From Aminicella lysinilytica (GTDB taxonomy: Bacteria > Bacillota > Clostridia > Peptostreptococcales > Anaerovoracaceae), in assembly GCF_004362975.1 (NCBI RefSeq), contig NZ_SNXO01000013.1, positions 1-57,175 of the forward strand: a stretch of 57,175 bases of DNA, given 5' to 3'. Below the pieces are notes generated by a model, which had not been told where the DNA came from, searched no databases, and worked only from the letters and a program-made list of their open reading frames with translations. Shown here one piece after another: positions 17,379-26,295 of this stretch. Each line of letters begins with the position of its first letter. Position 1 is the stretch's first letter. The translations under genes were made by a program, and so were the position numbers.

Positions 17379-19166
17379 GTGTCAATAACAAGGAAAAGTA
17401 AAATATTTCTGTCATTGGTACTTTCAGCTGCAATGATAATTGCGTTCATGCCTGAAAGCACCTTCGCTGCATCATATTACCCCAGCAAGATAACTTCGGT
17501 CAAGGCGTCATCGGCCTCCAACGGAGGTATTACCATACGCTGGGCTAAGAAATCCGGAGTCACAGGCTACAGGGTTTACCGTGCCACTTCGGCCGCCGGG
17601 AAGTATACCAGGATCAAGGAACTGTCGGGGAGTTCCAGTATTTCCTACACTAATGTGAGCATCACTGCAGGCGTACGGTATTATTACAAAGTTCGGGCTT
17701 ATAAGACGGTAAGCGGCAAGCGTTATTATGGCAAGACATACTCTTCTGTAGTATCCGCCAAAAGCTCCGTATCTTTGGCTACGCCTAAATTGACAGGCGC
17801 TCAGTACAGCGCCACATGCAATAAACTGACCTGGGACAAGGTCAGCGGCGCCAGTGGATACAGGGTGTATGTTCTGGAAGAAAGCGGATCTTATACAAGA
17901 CTGGCCACTGTTACATCAACATCATATTCGGATACGAAGGCTGTTACGGCAGTGAAGTATAGTTATAGGGTAAGGGCTTATCGGACTATCAAGGGTACAA
18001 ATACCTATAGCAAGATGTCTAATCTTGCTGAAGTGACCACTAAGGTGTCGATAGCCAGACCTGTAGCCACTGCCGCCCAGAAGGATGCAGTCAGCAATAG
18101 CATAACATGGGCGACTGTGAAAAACGCCTATAAATACACTATAGCCAGGGCAGCGTCTGAAGACGGGGATTATGATACCCTTGGCACAAGCACCACTACA
18201 TCTTTTGTCGATGATACAGCCAAGTCGCGGGTCACATACTATTACAAAGTCGCTGCCTATGCCAAGGTCAAAGGCACAGTCTATAAAAGCTATTATTCCA
18301 AGGCCGCGTCAGTAACGACCAAGGATATCGAGGCGCCGGTCATTGCGGTCAGCCAATACAAGGTGGGATATAACAAAGTCACCTGGGGCAATGTGGTAGG
18401 CGCAGTGAAGTACAGGGTCTACAGAGCTACGTCTGCATCGGGGAAATACAGCTTGCTGAAGGAGTATGATGCAGGCTCTCTGGCGTCGGCCAAGTACGCT
18501 ACGCCGGGCAAGACATACTATTATAAGGTCAGAGCCAAAGCAGAAGATTACTATAGCGGCTACTCACAAGTAGTGTCAGTCAAGACCATGAAAGCTGAAA
18601 CAGGTCTCTATGTTTACCTGGCCTGCGGTCATGGGACGCAGACAGACGGTTCATGGGACCCTGGGTGTGTGTACGGAAAATACACTGAGGCGGCGCTGAT
18701 GCTGCCAATAACCAAGGCAATGACAAGCGCTATGCGCAGAAGCGGCGTTCATGTATATACCGACTCTGATAAAAATAACAATTTGAACATGATAAAAAGC
18801 GTCGCCTTGTCTAACAGTCACAGTAATATCAAGGCTTATGTGGATATCCATTGCGATTATTCGGGAGCGAAAAGTGGTACAATGCCTTTATATTATTCGT
18901 CTTCGGGCAAGGTACTGGCTACTGCTCTCAACGATGCAGTCACAGGTGATGCATCTCTTGGAATTGGCACTAACGGAGTTACCAGAAGGACAGATCTATA
19001 CGCTTTGAAAGCAACCAATGCGGTGGCATGCATCTTTGAGACAGGCGCTATCAAAGCTGACCTGGCTGTTCTGTCCGGCAAATCCAAGGCATACGGCGAG
19101 GCTCTCGCCAGAGGGCTTTGTGCTTACCTGGGCGTGGACTATTATGCGGCCTCATCGGTGAATTAG
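17379..19166 (+). CDS. Secreted N-acetylmuramoyl-L-alanine amidase with four fibronectin III repeats
   Basis: Exported cell-wall hydrolase. A signal peptide ends near residue 30 (STFAA). Four FnIII-like repeats of 85-95 residues follow, with recurring GYRVYRA and YYYKVRAY motifs, to about residue 405. The C-terminal amidase_3 domain (about 408-592) shows the zinc-site series ACGHGTQ, KYTEAA, DIHCDYSG and a catalytic FETGAI. The start is GTG at 17379, with AAGGAG 7 bp before it and no better ATG. The FnIII block probably spaces the catalytic domain away from the membrane or binds wall polymer. A terminator follows. Confidence 0.9.
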   Translation: MSITRKSKIFLSLVLSAAMIIAFMPESTFAASYYPSKITSVKASSASNGGITIRWAKKSGVTGYRVYRATSAAGKYTRIKELSGSSSISYTNVSITAGVRYYYKVRAYKTVSGKRYYGKTYSSVVSAKSSVSLATPKLTGAQYSATCNKLTWDKVSGASGYRVYVLEESGSYTRLATVTSTSYSDTKAVTAVKYSYRVRAYRTIKGTNTYSKMSNLAEVTTKVSIARPVATAAQKDAVSNSITWATVKNAYKYTIARAASEDGDYDTLGTSTTTSFVDDTAKSRVTYYYKVAAYAKVKGTVYKSYYSKAASVTTKDIEAPVIAVSQYKVGYNKVTWGNVVGAVKYRVYRATSASGKYSLLKEYDAGSLASAKYATPGKTYYYKVRAKAEDYYSGYSQVVSVKTMKAETGLYVYLACGHGTQTDGSWDPGCVYGKYTEAALMLPITKAMTSAMRRSGVHVYTDSDKNNNLNMIKSVALSNSHSNIKAYVDIHCDYSGAKSGTMPLYYSSSGKVLATALNDAVTGDASLGIGTNGVTRRTDLYALKATNAVACIFETGAIKADLAVLSGKSKAYGEALARGLCAYLGVDYYAASSVN

Positions 19167-19207
19167 CCATCAAAAAAAGCTTGCATAATTATTATAAAAA
19201 AATTATA

Positions 19208-19244
19208 ATATAGTTACTAAACGGTTAGTAACTATATTTTTTTA
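19208..19244 (+). terminator. Perfect AT-rich palindrome followed by a T run
   Basis: ATATAGTTACTAA (19208-19220) and TTAGTAACTATAT (19225-19237) form a perfect 13-bp inverted repeat with an ACGG loop, followed by a T run. It works as a terminator for the amidase gene. The core TTACTAAACGGTTAGTAA also resembles TetR-type operators, so it could be a regulatory site for the prepilin gene 50 bp downstream. Confidence 0.7.
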
Positions 19245-19292
19245 AAGATTTCGAGTTTTAAATCCTCGGTATCATGAAAGTTGTGGAAGTCG

Positions 19293-20135
19293 ATGATAAA
19301 GACCAATGATAAGAAGAAAGGATTCACCCTAGCGGAGTTGTTAGTTGTAGTGGCCATAATCGCTGTGCTGGTTGCCGTTTCTATACCTATATTCACATCT
19401 CAATTAGACAAGGCCAGAGCCTCAACGGATGCGGCCAATGTCCGCTCGGCCAAAGGCGCCGCCACGACGGATTATCTGAGCAATGGATATGAAGGCACAA
19501 CAGTGACATACTATTACGATGCCGCCAACGGGAAGGTCACCACGGATCTTACAGCGGCCAAAGCCTTCGATGTTTATGGGAAGTCCACCAAGGATATCGA
19601 CCTGGATAAGGCCACGGGAATCCCTAAAGATCAGATCGTTTCTATCACGATTTCAGAAAGCGGTACTACAGCCGCCTGGGCACTGGGCAAAAGCACCAGC
19701 GGCGATGCTACGGGCGATAGCGAAGACAACGATACGGTTGCTGCGTTGAAGAAACTGGCGGGATTGACTTGGGACGATATTAAGGCTGCAGTTACAGGGG
19801 ATAGCGGAGCGTCATTGGCGCATGGCACATTAGTCAAAGATGGCGATAAAATATACCTTGTATTTGGCTATCAAAATAATTATGGAAAGAAGGAAGCGAC
19901 ATCAATGGCGGATTTAGTAGCTAAATATCCTCAATTTATTGAAGAAGTGACAAACTCTACACCGGTGATATCCGAATCAAGTATGAAAAGCGGGAGCAAT
20001 GCAGGTATAACAATAAAAGGTGGATCTATCACATACTATGACGGCGTGTATTATTCAGCAGCTCAGGATATCATATATGGAAATGGTGAGAAGGAAGACC
20101 CAACGCAAACAGGCAGATGGTTCCAAATCAAATAG
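19293..20135 (+). CDS. Orphan type IV prepilin-like protein
   Basis: A short basic leader (MIKTNDKKKG) is followed by the prepilin peptidase site G|FTLAE and a hydrophobic helix (LLVVVAIIAVLVAVSIPIF), the class III signal of type IV pilins and pseudopilins. After processing, E5 of the mature protein is present. The 265-residue globular part is rich in Thr, Asp and Gly. I prefer the ATG at 19293 over the TTG at 19281, since the leader is then of normal length; the ribosome site is weak. No assembly ATPase, platform protein or prepilin peptidase is in the window, so it must rely on genes elsewhere. Confidence 0.8.
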   Translation: MIKTNDKKKGFTLAELLVVVAIIAVLVAVSIPIFTSQLDKARASTDAANVRSAKGAATTDYLSNGYEGTTVTYYYDAANGKVTTDLTAAKAFDVYGKSTKDIDLDKATGIPKDQIVSITISESGTTAAWALGKSTSGDATGDSEDNDTVAALKKLAGLTWDDIKAAVTGDSGASLAHGTLVKDGDKIYLVFGYQNNYGKKEATSMADLVAKYPQFIEEVTNSTPVISESSMKSGSNAGITIKGGSITYYDGVYYSAAQDIIYGNGEKEDPTQTGRWFQIK

Positions 20136-20161
20136 CTATGATTACATTAGAACATAAAACA

Positions 20162-20192
20162 GAGGCTATTGCATCAAGCAATGGCCTCATTA
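20162..20192 (+). terminator. Terminator after the prepilin gene
   Basis: GAGGCTATTGC and GCAATGGCCTC (20162-20188) form an 11-bp stem with one mismatch, followed by ATTATTA. It lies between the prepilin gene and the convergent lexA. Confidence 0.65.
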
Positions 20193-20207
20193 TTATGCAA
20201 AGCTATA

Positions 20208-20855
20208 TTAACTGAAATACCTGAACACGCCTTTGACCTTGCCCTGGATGCTCACATCCTGGACGATGATCGGGCTCATGGTGTCGTTCTCCGGTTGCAG
20301 TCTGATATGATCCTTCTCCTTGAAGAATGTCTTCACTGTGGCCTCGCTCTCAAAGCCGTCGATCATGGCAACTACTATGTCTCCGTTATTGGCGGTGTTC
20401 TGCTGCTCGACTAAAATCAGGTCCCCGTCCATAATTCCTACATTGACCATAGATTCGCCACGTACACGAAGCATGAAGCAGGTACCCTTGGCGTACTGAA
20501 CAGGAACAGGGAAGGTGCCCTCCAGATTTTCCTCAGCGGTAATAGGCGTTCCGGCAGCGACGCGACCTACAACAGGGATGTCAACAACATTCTCCCTGTC
20601 TGCCATTTCAGCAGTGCCTGCCACCGTAGCCTTCTTTCCGTCTCTATTTACGAGAACCAAAGCTCTTGGCTTGGATGGGTCCTTCTTCAGGTATCCCTTC
20701 TTGACCAGGTCGTCGATATCCTTATGAGCAGTAGATGTGGACTTGATGCCCACAGCGCTGCAGATTTCCCTCACTGTTGGGGGATATCCCTTGACGCTGA
20801 TTTCCTCTTTCATGAAATCAAGTATTTTCTGTTCTCTGGCCTTCAGGTCACTCAT
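20208..20855 (-). CDS. lexA: LexA SOS repressor
   Basis: Repressor of the SOS regulon that self-cleaves when stimulated by RecA. The N-terminal winged helix spans residues 1-65. The self-cleavage bond is A101-G102 in VGRVAAGTP; the catalytic pair is S135 in RGESMVNVGI and K175 in ATVKTFF. At 215 aa it has standard length. The longer frame starts 27 codons upstream, but GGAGGT lies 6 bp before the ATG at 20855 and the promoter covers the extension. A LexA-box-like site overlaps the -35, so it autoregulates. It is divergent from the FIST operon. Confidence 0.95.
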   Translation of the reverse strand: MSDLKAREQKILDFMKEEISVKGYPPTVREICSAVGIKSTSTAHKDIDDLVKKGYLKKDPSKPRALVLVNRDGKKATVAGTAEMADRENVVDIPVVGRVAAGTPITAEENLEGTFPVPVQYAKGTCFMLRVRGESMVNVGIMDGDLILVEQQNTANNGDIVVAMIDGFESEATVKTFFKEKDHIRLQPENDTMSPIIVQDVSIQGKVKGVFRYFS

Positions 20856-20894
20856 TTCAATACCTCCAATTACCCGTAAACTTATGTTTATCTG

Positions 20895-20933
20895 ATTATA
20901 CCACAGCATGAACAAAATGTAAACATCTGTTCG
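20895..20933 (-). promoter_or_regulatory. lexA promoter with SOS box
   Basis: On the minus strand TTTACA (20923-20918), 17-bp spacer, TATAAT (20900-20895). The site CGAACAGATGTTT (20933-20921) matches the Firmicute LexA box GAAC-N4-GTTC with one change and overlaps the -35. Confidence 0.8.
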
Positions 20934-21081
20934 CAATTATATAATATATTTTGTGCGGCATCAGGAGCAACTCTGCAGAATATTTTGTGCGAGGATGATC
21001 CCGGACCGCGGCGATTTTCTGTGGCAAAACCAGCCGTTCCGCATTGTGGAACGCAAGGTTCCCATAGCAGAACCGGCCCTA

Positions 21082-21110
21082 TTGACGAACAGAATATTCT
21101 GACTTAATAT
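21082..21110 (+). promoter_or_regulatory. Promoter of the FIST-aldehyde dehydrogenase operon with a palindrome in the spacer
   Basis: TTGACG (21082-21087), 17-bp spacer, TAATAT (21105-21110). The spacer contains the perfect 12-bp palindrome CAGAATATTCTG (21090-21101). A related CAGAATATT and two copies of ATTTTGTGCG (20948, 20982) lie upstream, so a dedicated regulator is likely; the nearby IclR protein is a candidate. Confidence 0.7.
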
Positions 21111-21183
21111 GTACGTGTAAAAAAACATTGGTACACCTGGTATTAATGATTTTGATACGCCAATAGGCGAGGAGGTAAAGATA

Positions 21184-22347
21184 ATGTTAAACGCAAAGAC
21201 TGGTACAAGCATAAATGCAGACCCTAAACTTGCAGGCAAAGAGGCAGCGCAGGCCCTTAAGGACGTGAAAGACGCCAAGATGGCTTTTGTTTATAGCGGA
21301 GTTCAGTACGATCAGAAAGAACTGCTGGGCGCCATCGCTAAGGAATTGCCGGGAGTTCCTCTCGTAGGAAACACCTCATTCACAGGCGTCATTACAGATC
21401 AGGGCTTCGTCAGCGGCGACGATGGATTCGTTGGCATCATGGCTCTCGGGGACAAAGATATGGCTGTTGGCGTTGCAGGCTCACCTAAGCAGGGCGATGC
21501 CAGGGCAACGGGGCACAAAGTTGCAGTTGAGGCTATGAAAAAGGCCGGCAAAACTACTGCACCTGACTATTTCTTCATGGTGGCGTCTCCGGGCGAGGAA
21601 GAATTCTATCTGAAGGGCATCAGCGAGGTAATCGGCAGAGTCCCATGCTTCGGCGGCAGCGCAGCTGATAACACCATAACAGGCGAGTGGGTTCTGTACA
21701 CGGACGAAATGGTAACACCGGAGGGCGTTGCTGTTGCATTCTTCTACACGGACAAAAAGTTCGCTAATGTTTACACCGGCGCATATAAAGAGACTAAGAA
21801 ATCAGGAGTCATCACCAAGGTGGAGGATTACAGAAAGATCTGCGAGATCGACGGAGTTCCGGCTCTTGAGAAATACATGGAGTGGACAGGCGCTACACCT
21901 GACCAGGTAAAGGGCGGAGATCTTCTTGGATATTCCATCACAGCCCCTATCGGCGTCAAAGATCCTCTGGGCGATCTGATCGCAATCAGACATCCTCAGG
22001 CAGGTAATGACGACAATACGATTTCAGTAGGAAGCAATGCTGCAGAGAATACCGTAGCAATATTGATGGAAGGCTCAGTAGACCAGTTGATCACATCGAC
22101 AGGAGCTACTTTGAAACAGACTGCTGAGAGACTCGGAGCACCGGCAGGAGCTTACATGCTCGTACACTGCGGCGGCAGACGCGCAGGCATCGGCGACAGG
22201 ATCGACGAAGTAGCGGCCCAGCTTAAGGCAGCATCAGGCGGAGTTCCATTCATTACAGAATTCACTTTCGGCGAGTTCGGCTATGAGGATGACAGCAGAA
22301 ACACCTGCGGTGGATTGATGCTTTCATTCACAGGATTTGAAAAATAA
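21184..22347 (+). CDS. FIST-domain signal transduction protein
   Basis: Cytoplasmic protein made of a FIST N-terminal domain (residues about 25-220, with LVGNTSFTGVI and CFGGSAADN) and a FIST C-terminal domain (about 225-370, ending in GELG-like FTFGEFGYEDD and NTCGGL). FIST proteins are proposed small-ligand, possibly amino acid, sensors. GAGGAGGT precedes the ATG. The 387-aa length is normal. An aldehyde dehydrogenase follows after 19 bp in the same operon, so it may sense or channel a related metabolite. Confidence 0.85.
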   Translation: MLNAKTGTSINADPKLAGKEAAQALKDVKDAKMAFVYSGVQYDQKELLGAIAKELPGVPLVGNTSFTGVITDQGFVSGDDGFVGIMALGDKDMAVGVAGSPKQGDARATGHKVAVEAMKKAGKTTAPDYFFMVASPGEEEFYLKGISEVIGRVPCFGGSAADNTITGEWVLYTDEMVTPEGVAVAFFYTDKKFANVYTGAYKETKKSGVITKVEDYRKICEIDGVPALEKYMEWTGATPDQVKGGDLLGYSITAPIGVKDPLGDLIAIRHPQAGNDDNTISVGSNAAENTVAILMEGSVDQLITSTGATLKQTAERLGAPAGAYMLVHCGGRRAGIGDRIDEVAAQLKAASGGVPFITEFTFGEFGYEDDSRNTCGGLMLSFTGFEK

Positions 22348-22366
22348 ATAACAGGAGGCAGTTTTT

Positions 22367-23797
22367 ATGAAAATGATTATAAACGGAAAGAAAGTCGACA
22401 GCGAAAGCGGCAAGACTTTCAACGTAACAGATCCGGCAACAGGCAAGGTCATTGAGGCAGTGCCTAAGGCAACGGAAAAAGATATCGAGTTGGCTGTCGA
22501 TGCGGCAGTCACAGGTCAGAAGATATGGGCAGAGATCCCCGTATGGCAGAGAGTTCAGGTCCTGAGAAAATTCCTGGACCTGGTAGAAGTTAATAAGGAA
22601 GACCTGGCCCAGACCCTTTGTGCAGAAAACGGCAAACCTATAAGCGAGGCCAGAGGCGAGATCGGCAACATTCCAATCGGCTTCTCCGGCTTCATTGAGC
22701 ACGCCAAACATTACTACGGCAGCATCATCCCCCAGGGTACCGAGCAGGGCCAGGACAAAAATATCCAGATGGTCACCCGCGAGCCTATCGGAGTCGTTGC
22801 CTGCATCATACCGTTCAACTTCCCTTGCGATCTTTTTGATCAAAAGGTAGCCCCGGCGTTGATGATGGGTAATGCAGCCATCGTTTTGCCGTCGTCAGAC
22901 AATCCTCTGACACTGATGAAACTGACGGAGCTTCTCGTAGAGGCTGGCGTTCCAAACGGAGCGATCCAGTGCCTGACAGCACCTGGCGCAGTTAAATCTG
23001 CTGCAGTTGCTGACCCTAGAGTACATCTGGTAACTCTGACCGGAAGCACAGAGGTCGGCATCGATACAGCGAAAATAGCGGCCGGCAACCTGACTCACTC
23101 AGCTCTTGAACTTGGCGGAAACGACGCTTTCATCGTACTTGATGACGGCGACGTAGATCTGGCAGTTGAAGAACTGGTCTGGGGCAGAATGTATAATACA
23201 GGGCAGGTCTGCTGCGCAAGCAAGAGATTCCTGATCCACAATTCTCTGAAGGATGAGTTCGCTAAGAAGGCTGTTGAGCGCATCAAGAAGCTGAAGGTAG
23301 GAATGCCTTCTGACGAGAGCACTCAGATCGGCTGCCTGATCAGCGAGAAGGCTGCTGTCAAAGTCGAAGGCGAGGTCGCCAGAACTGTAGAGCAGGGCGG
23401 CAAGATCATTATGGGCGGTCACAGAGACGGCGCATTCTATGAGCCGACTGTAATCGTAGATGTACCTAAGACGGCAGATGTAGCTAAGGACATGGAGATC
23501 TTCGGACCGGTAGTTCCTGTAATCGGATTTGATACTGATGAGGAAGCCATCGAGATCGCTAACAATTCCATCTTCGGATTGTCAAGCTGCGTATTCTCCA
23601 GAGATCAGAAGAGAGCTTTCAAGGTAGCTACTGCTATGGAAGCAGGCGGCGCAGTAATCAACGGCGCAAGCTTCTTCAGGGCTTTCGAGCAGCCATTCGG
23701 CGGCTGGAAGCACAGCGGCATCGGCACCGAGGGCGTATTCTCCACCTTCGATGAGATGACCAGAGTCAAGACAATAGTACTGAAGAATATATTATAA
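22367..23797 (+). CDS. NAD(P)-dependent aldehyde dehydrogenase (succinate-semialdehyde type)
   Basis: Oxidises an aldehyde to the acid with NAD(P). The nucleotide-fold and active-site motifs are present: LTGSTEVG, LELGGND (general-base Glu), and GQVCCASKR with the catalytic Cys near 281, then EIFGPVVPV. At 476 aa it matches the succinate-semialdehyde/glycolaldehyde group; the exact substrate cannot be read from sequence. AGGAGG lies just before the ATG and the gene follows the FIST gene by 19 bp. A strong terminator ends the operon, opposite a convergent IclR gene that may regulate it. Confidence 0.9.
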   Translation: MKMIINGKKVDSESGKTFNVTDPATGKVIEAVPKATEKDIELAVDAAVTGQKIWAEIPVWQRVQVLRKFLDLVEVNKEDLAQTLCAENGKPISEARGEIGNIPIGFSGFIEHAKHYYGSIIPQGTEQGQDKNIQMVTREPIGVVACIIPFNFPCDLFDQKVAPALMMGNAAIVLPSSDNPLTLMKLTELLVEAGVPNGAIQCLTAPGAVKSAAVADPRVHLVTLTGSTEVGIDTAKIAAGNLTHSALELGGNDAFIVLDDGDVDLAVEELVWGRMYNTGQVCCASKRFLIHNSLKDEFAKKAVERIKKLKVGMPSDESTQIGCLISEKAAVKVEGEVARTVEQGGKIIMGGHRDGAFYEPTVIVDVPKTADVAKDMEIFGPVVPVIGFDTDEEAIEIANNSIFGLSSCVFSRDQKRAFKVATAMEAGGAVINGASFFRAFEQPFGGWKHSGIGTEGVFSTFDEMTRVKTIVLKNIL

Positions 23798-23828
23798 TCA
23801 GCAAAACAGAATAACATTAATGACAAGA

Positions 23829-23855
23829 CCCGGGGCAGAAGCCCCGGGCCTTATA
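23829..23855 (+). terminator. Terminator after the aldehyde dehydrogenase gene
   Basis: CCCGGGGC and GCCCCGGG (23829-23836, 23841-23848) form a perfect 8-bp stem with an AGAA loop, followed by CCTTAT. The 220 bp from here to the IclR stop show no gene or RNA I recognise. Confidence 0.8.
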
Positions 23856-24075
23856 CTATGCATTTATGATAGACCTGGTAAACCATATGCCAAGCTAAAA
23901 CCTGGGACTCTTTACCAAAACCAAGGATTCTTTCAACCAGGTAGGCAATTTCCACAGGCAGTGATTTCGAAGGAGACTTTTTATATTTCGCCAAGTTCGT
24001 AACGTGTTCTGCCTCTTGACGAGCGAGTCGTCAGGGTTTGTTCGCACACGAGGACAAACGGGCTGCGGAAATCGC

Positions 24076-24840
24076 CTACCCCACATAGCCCATGCTCTTA
24101 GATATTTCCATCGCCTGGGCCTTAACATAAGAACTCACCTGATCGATTCGGTCAGGTGTGAAAACCGTAGTAGGACCACTGGCAGAAATAGCCGCGATAA
24201 TGTCGCCCCTATAATCGTAAATAGGCGCTCCGATGCATCGGTGGCCAACCTCGGACTCCTCATCGTCAATAGCCCAGCCACGCTTGCGCACCAGCTCAAG
24301 GTCCGACATAAGATCCTCAATAGAGCAGATCGTTTTGTTCGTGAACCTTGTGAAACTGCAGTTGGCCATGATCTTGCGCAAATCTTCAGCCGAGTAGTTC
24401 GATAGGAGACACTTGCCGAGAGAGCAGGAATAGGCGTGGACGTGTAGGCCAATCTGTGAGTACATGCGGACATTAGAAAAGACGTCCATTTTTTCTATGT
24501 AGACCACCTGATCTCCATCCAGCACTCCCAGATGGCTGGTGAGACCCAATTCCCCGGTGATTTTTGCAATATAAGGGCGGGCCTCCGTCTGAAGTTCCAG
24601 GCTGTTTATGTAGCAACTGACCGCCTCGATAAGCTTCAGGCCGATTTGATAATTGCCAGACTTATTTTTGTTCAGGTAGCCACGGTTAGTCATAGTGGTG
24701 ATGATGCGGTGAGCCGTGCTCTTATGCAGGCCTATGCGGTTTGCAATCTCGGTGACGCCGAGACCCTCGCTTTCATCAGACAGTACTTCGATGATATCCA
24801 GAGCCCTGTCGATAGATTGAACGTTATTATCAGTTGCCAT
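24076..24840 (-). CDS. IclR-family transcriptional regulator
   Basis: Winged-helix regulator: residues 1-70 hold the IclR helix-turn-helix (SIDRALDIIEVLSD, then LGVTEIANRIGLHKSTAHRI), and the rest forms the IclR effector-binding domain with LGKCLLS, a central RGWAIDDEESEVG and GAPIYDYRG. 254 aa, the family norm. AGGAGGG lies before the ATG at 24840; the 12 extra upstream codons overlap the promoter. It is convergent with the FIST-aldehyde dehydrogenase operon, a reasonable target. A palindrome over its own -35 suggests autoregulation. Confidence 0.9.
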   Translation of the reverse strand: MATDNNVQSIDRALDIIEVLSDESEGLGVTEIANRIGLHKSTAHRIITTMTNRGYLNKNKSGNYQIGLKLIEAVSCYINSLELQTEARPYIAKITGELGLTSHLGVLDGDQVVYIEKMDVFSNVRMYSQIGLHVHAYSCSLGKCLLSNYSAEDLRKIMANCSFTRFTNKTICSIEDLMSDLELVRKRGWAIDDEESEVGHRCIGAPIYDYRGDIIAAISASGPTTVFTPDRIDQVSSYVKAQAMEISKSMGYVG

Positions 24841-24865
24841 TTTGCGCACCCTCCTAATATTGTCA

Positions 24866-24896
24866 ATTATACTCAAAAATCAACCTGATTGCAATC
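24866..24896 (-). promoter_or_regulatory. iclR promoter with GATTGCAATC operator
   Basis: Minus strand TTGCAA (24894-24889), 17-bp spacer, TATAAT (24871-24866). The perfect palindrome GATTGCAATC (24887-24896) overlaps the -35, a likely autorepressor site. Confidence 0.7.
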
Positions 24897-24917
24897 GCAG
24901 GACCAACAAAAAAACAT

Positions 24918-24946
24918 TTGACATGGCTTGCTTGCAATGGTATACT
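24918..24946 (+). promoter_or_regulatory. Promoter of the infC-rpmI-rplT operon
   Basis: TTGACA (24918-24923), 17-bp spacer, TATACT (24941-24946), about 140 bp before the infC start; the gap is the regulatory leader. Confidence 0.85.
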
Positions 24947-24954
24947 TGTTGAGT

Positions 24955-25088
24955 GATTAAGAAGAAGTTATCCGCTTCTCACCTTTCAGACTATCGTGTT
25001 TGTCGGGTTAATAAGTGAGAACAACGTAATACGTTTGTTTTTTTGGCGGATACTTTAGGTATCCGTTTTTTAGTAGGAGGTAAAGAAA
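24955..25088 (+). promoter_or_regulatory. infC operon leader with attenuator (L20-leader-like)
   Basis: The untranslated leader contains a GAAGAAG/CTTCTC-type hairpin near its start, then GGTTAATAAGTGAGAACA. It ends in a terminator: CGGATAC (25047-25053) pairs with GTATCCG (25059-25065) and is followed by TTTTTT. This is the layout of Firmicute infC leaders in which ribosomal protein L20 promotes premature termination. The family call is from layout and position; the L20-binding core was not modelled. Confidence 0.75.
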
Positions 25089-25637
25089 ATTAGCAAGGAA
25101 AGTAGAATCAACGAAGAGATTCGTGCGAAGGAATTAAGAGTTCTCGATGACAATGGCGAAATGCTTGGAATCATGAGTCGGAACGATGCCCTGGCCAAGG
25201 CAGATGAGAAGAACCTAGACCTGGTTGAAATTTCACCGAATGCCAAACCGCCTGTTGCCAAGATTCTGGATTACGGTAAATACCGCTATGAACTCCAGAA
25301 ACGCGAGAAGGAAGCCAAGAAGAAACAGAAGACCGTTCAGGTCAAGGAAATCAGGCTCAGCACTTTTATTGAAGAGCACGACATCCTTGTGAAGGCCAAC
25401 ACTGCTACCAAATTCCTTAAGGAAGGCGATAAGGTAAAGGTTAGCCTCCGCTTCAGAGGACGCGAACGTGATTACGTAAATAAAGGTCGCGACGTTATGA
25501 GAAAGTTTGCAGAAGTATGCAGCGAGGTCAGCGTCATGGACAAAAAGCCTGCTTTCGAGGGTAGAAGTCTGACAATGTTTTTGTCGCCTAAACCTGTAGA
25601 CAAGCAGAAGAAGCCAAAGGATAACGAAGAAAAATAG
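25089..25637 (+). CDS. infC: Translation initiation factor IF-3
   Basis: Binds the 30S subunit and checks start-codon pairing. The full protein (182 aa) needs an AUU start at 25089: AGGAGG ends 8 bp before it and the frame reads (M)[17 protein letters not shown], the canonical IF3 N-terminus. The first ATG, at 25161, would delete 24 conserved residues. AUU starts are known for infC and let IF3 repress its own translation. The C-terminal domain follows, with VKEIRLS and VSLRFRGRE. The gene leads infC-rpmI-rplT. Confidence 0.95.
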   Translation: MSKESRINEEIRAKELRVLDDNGEMLGIMSRNDALAKADEKNLDLVEISPNAKPPVAKILDYGKYRYELQKREKEAKKKQKTVQVKEIRLSTFIEEHDILVKANTATKFLKEGDKVKVSLRFRGRERDYVNKGRDVMRKFAEVCSEVSVMDKKPAFEGRSLTMFLSPKPVDKQKKPKDNEEK

Positions 25638-25660
25638 TTAGCATAGGAGGAAATTACAAA

Positions 25661-25861
25661 ATGGCAAAGAATAAGATGAAGTCTCATAGAGGCGCCTGCA
25701 AAAGACTGCATGTAACCGGATCAGGAAAAATTTCAAGGCATAAGGCTTTCAAGGGCCATATTCTTACAAAGAAAACGCCAAAGAGAAAACAGGGTCTGCG
25801 TAAATCAACTATATTGGGCAAGGCAGATCATAAGAGAATGTTAAGGTCAATGGCGAAGTAG
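25661..25861 (+). CDS. rpmI: 50S ribosomal protein L35
   Basis: Small basic protein of the large subunit, 66 aa, with the family start [15 protein letters not shown] and the [16 protein letters not shown] signature. AGGAGG precedes it and it lies 23 bp after infC. Confidence 0.97.
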   Translation: MAKNKMKSHRGACKRLHVTGSGKISRHKAFKGHILTKKTPKRKQGLRKSTILGKADHKRMLRSMAK

Positions 25862-25885
25862 TCGTAGTATTAGGAGGTAAGAAAA

Positions 25886-26245
25886 ATGGCAAGAGTAAAA
25901 AAGGGTGTTAACGCCCATAAGAGACATAAGAAAATTTTGAAGATGGCCAAAGGTTATTATGGCCAGAAGAGCAAGGTGTTCAAGGCTGCTAATCCAGCAG
26001 TTATGAGAGCCTTGAGATCAGCGTACACAGGTAGAAAACTCAAGAAGAGAGACTACAGAAAAATGTGGATCGCAAGGATCAATGCCGGTGCAAGAAAGAA
26101 TGGCATCTCATACAGCAGACTCATGGATGGTCTTAAGAAGAGCGGAATCGAAATCAATCGTAAGATGCTTTCAGAAATGGCTATTTACGATGAGAAAGGC
26201 TTCGCAGAACTTTGCTCAACAGCAAAAGCATCCTGCGGAAAATAA
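25886..26245 (+). CDS. rplT: 50S ribosomal protein L20
   Basis: 119-aa subunit protein and, in Firmicutes, the repressor that binds the operon leader. Signatures [28 protein letters not shown] and [17 protein letters not shown] are present. AGGAGG precedes the ATG; it ends the operon ahead of two hairpins. Confidence 0.97.
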   Translation: MARVKKGVNAHKRHKKILKMAKGYYGQKSKVFKAANPAVMRALRSAYTGRKLKKRDYRKMWIARINAGARKNGISYSRLMDGLKKSGIEINRKMLSEMAIYDEKGFAELCSTAKASCGK

Positions 26246-26257
26246 ATTAGGATAAGG

Positions 26258-26283
26258 AAGCGCCCTTTATGGGGCGCTTTTCT
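26258..26283 (+). terminator. Terminator of the rplT operon
   Basis: AAGCGCCC and GGGCGCTT (26258-26265, 26272-26279) form an 8-bp stem followed by TTCT. Confidence 0.85.
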
Positions 26284-26295
26284 AATGAATTGGTA

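Noticed and set aside
23856-24075. Possible structured RNA between the aldehyde dehydrogenase and IclR genes
   Set aside because: Some short complementary stretches but no strong hairpin, promoter or known motif.
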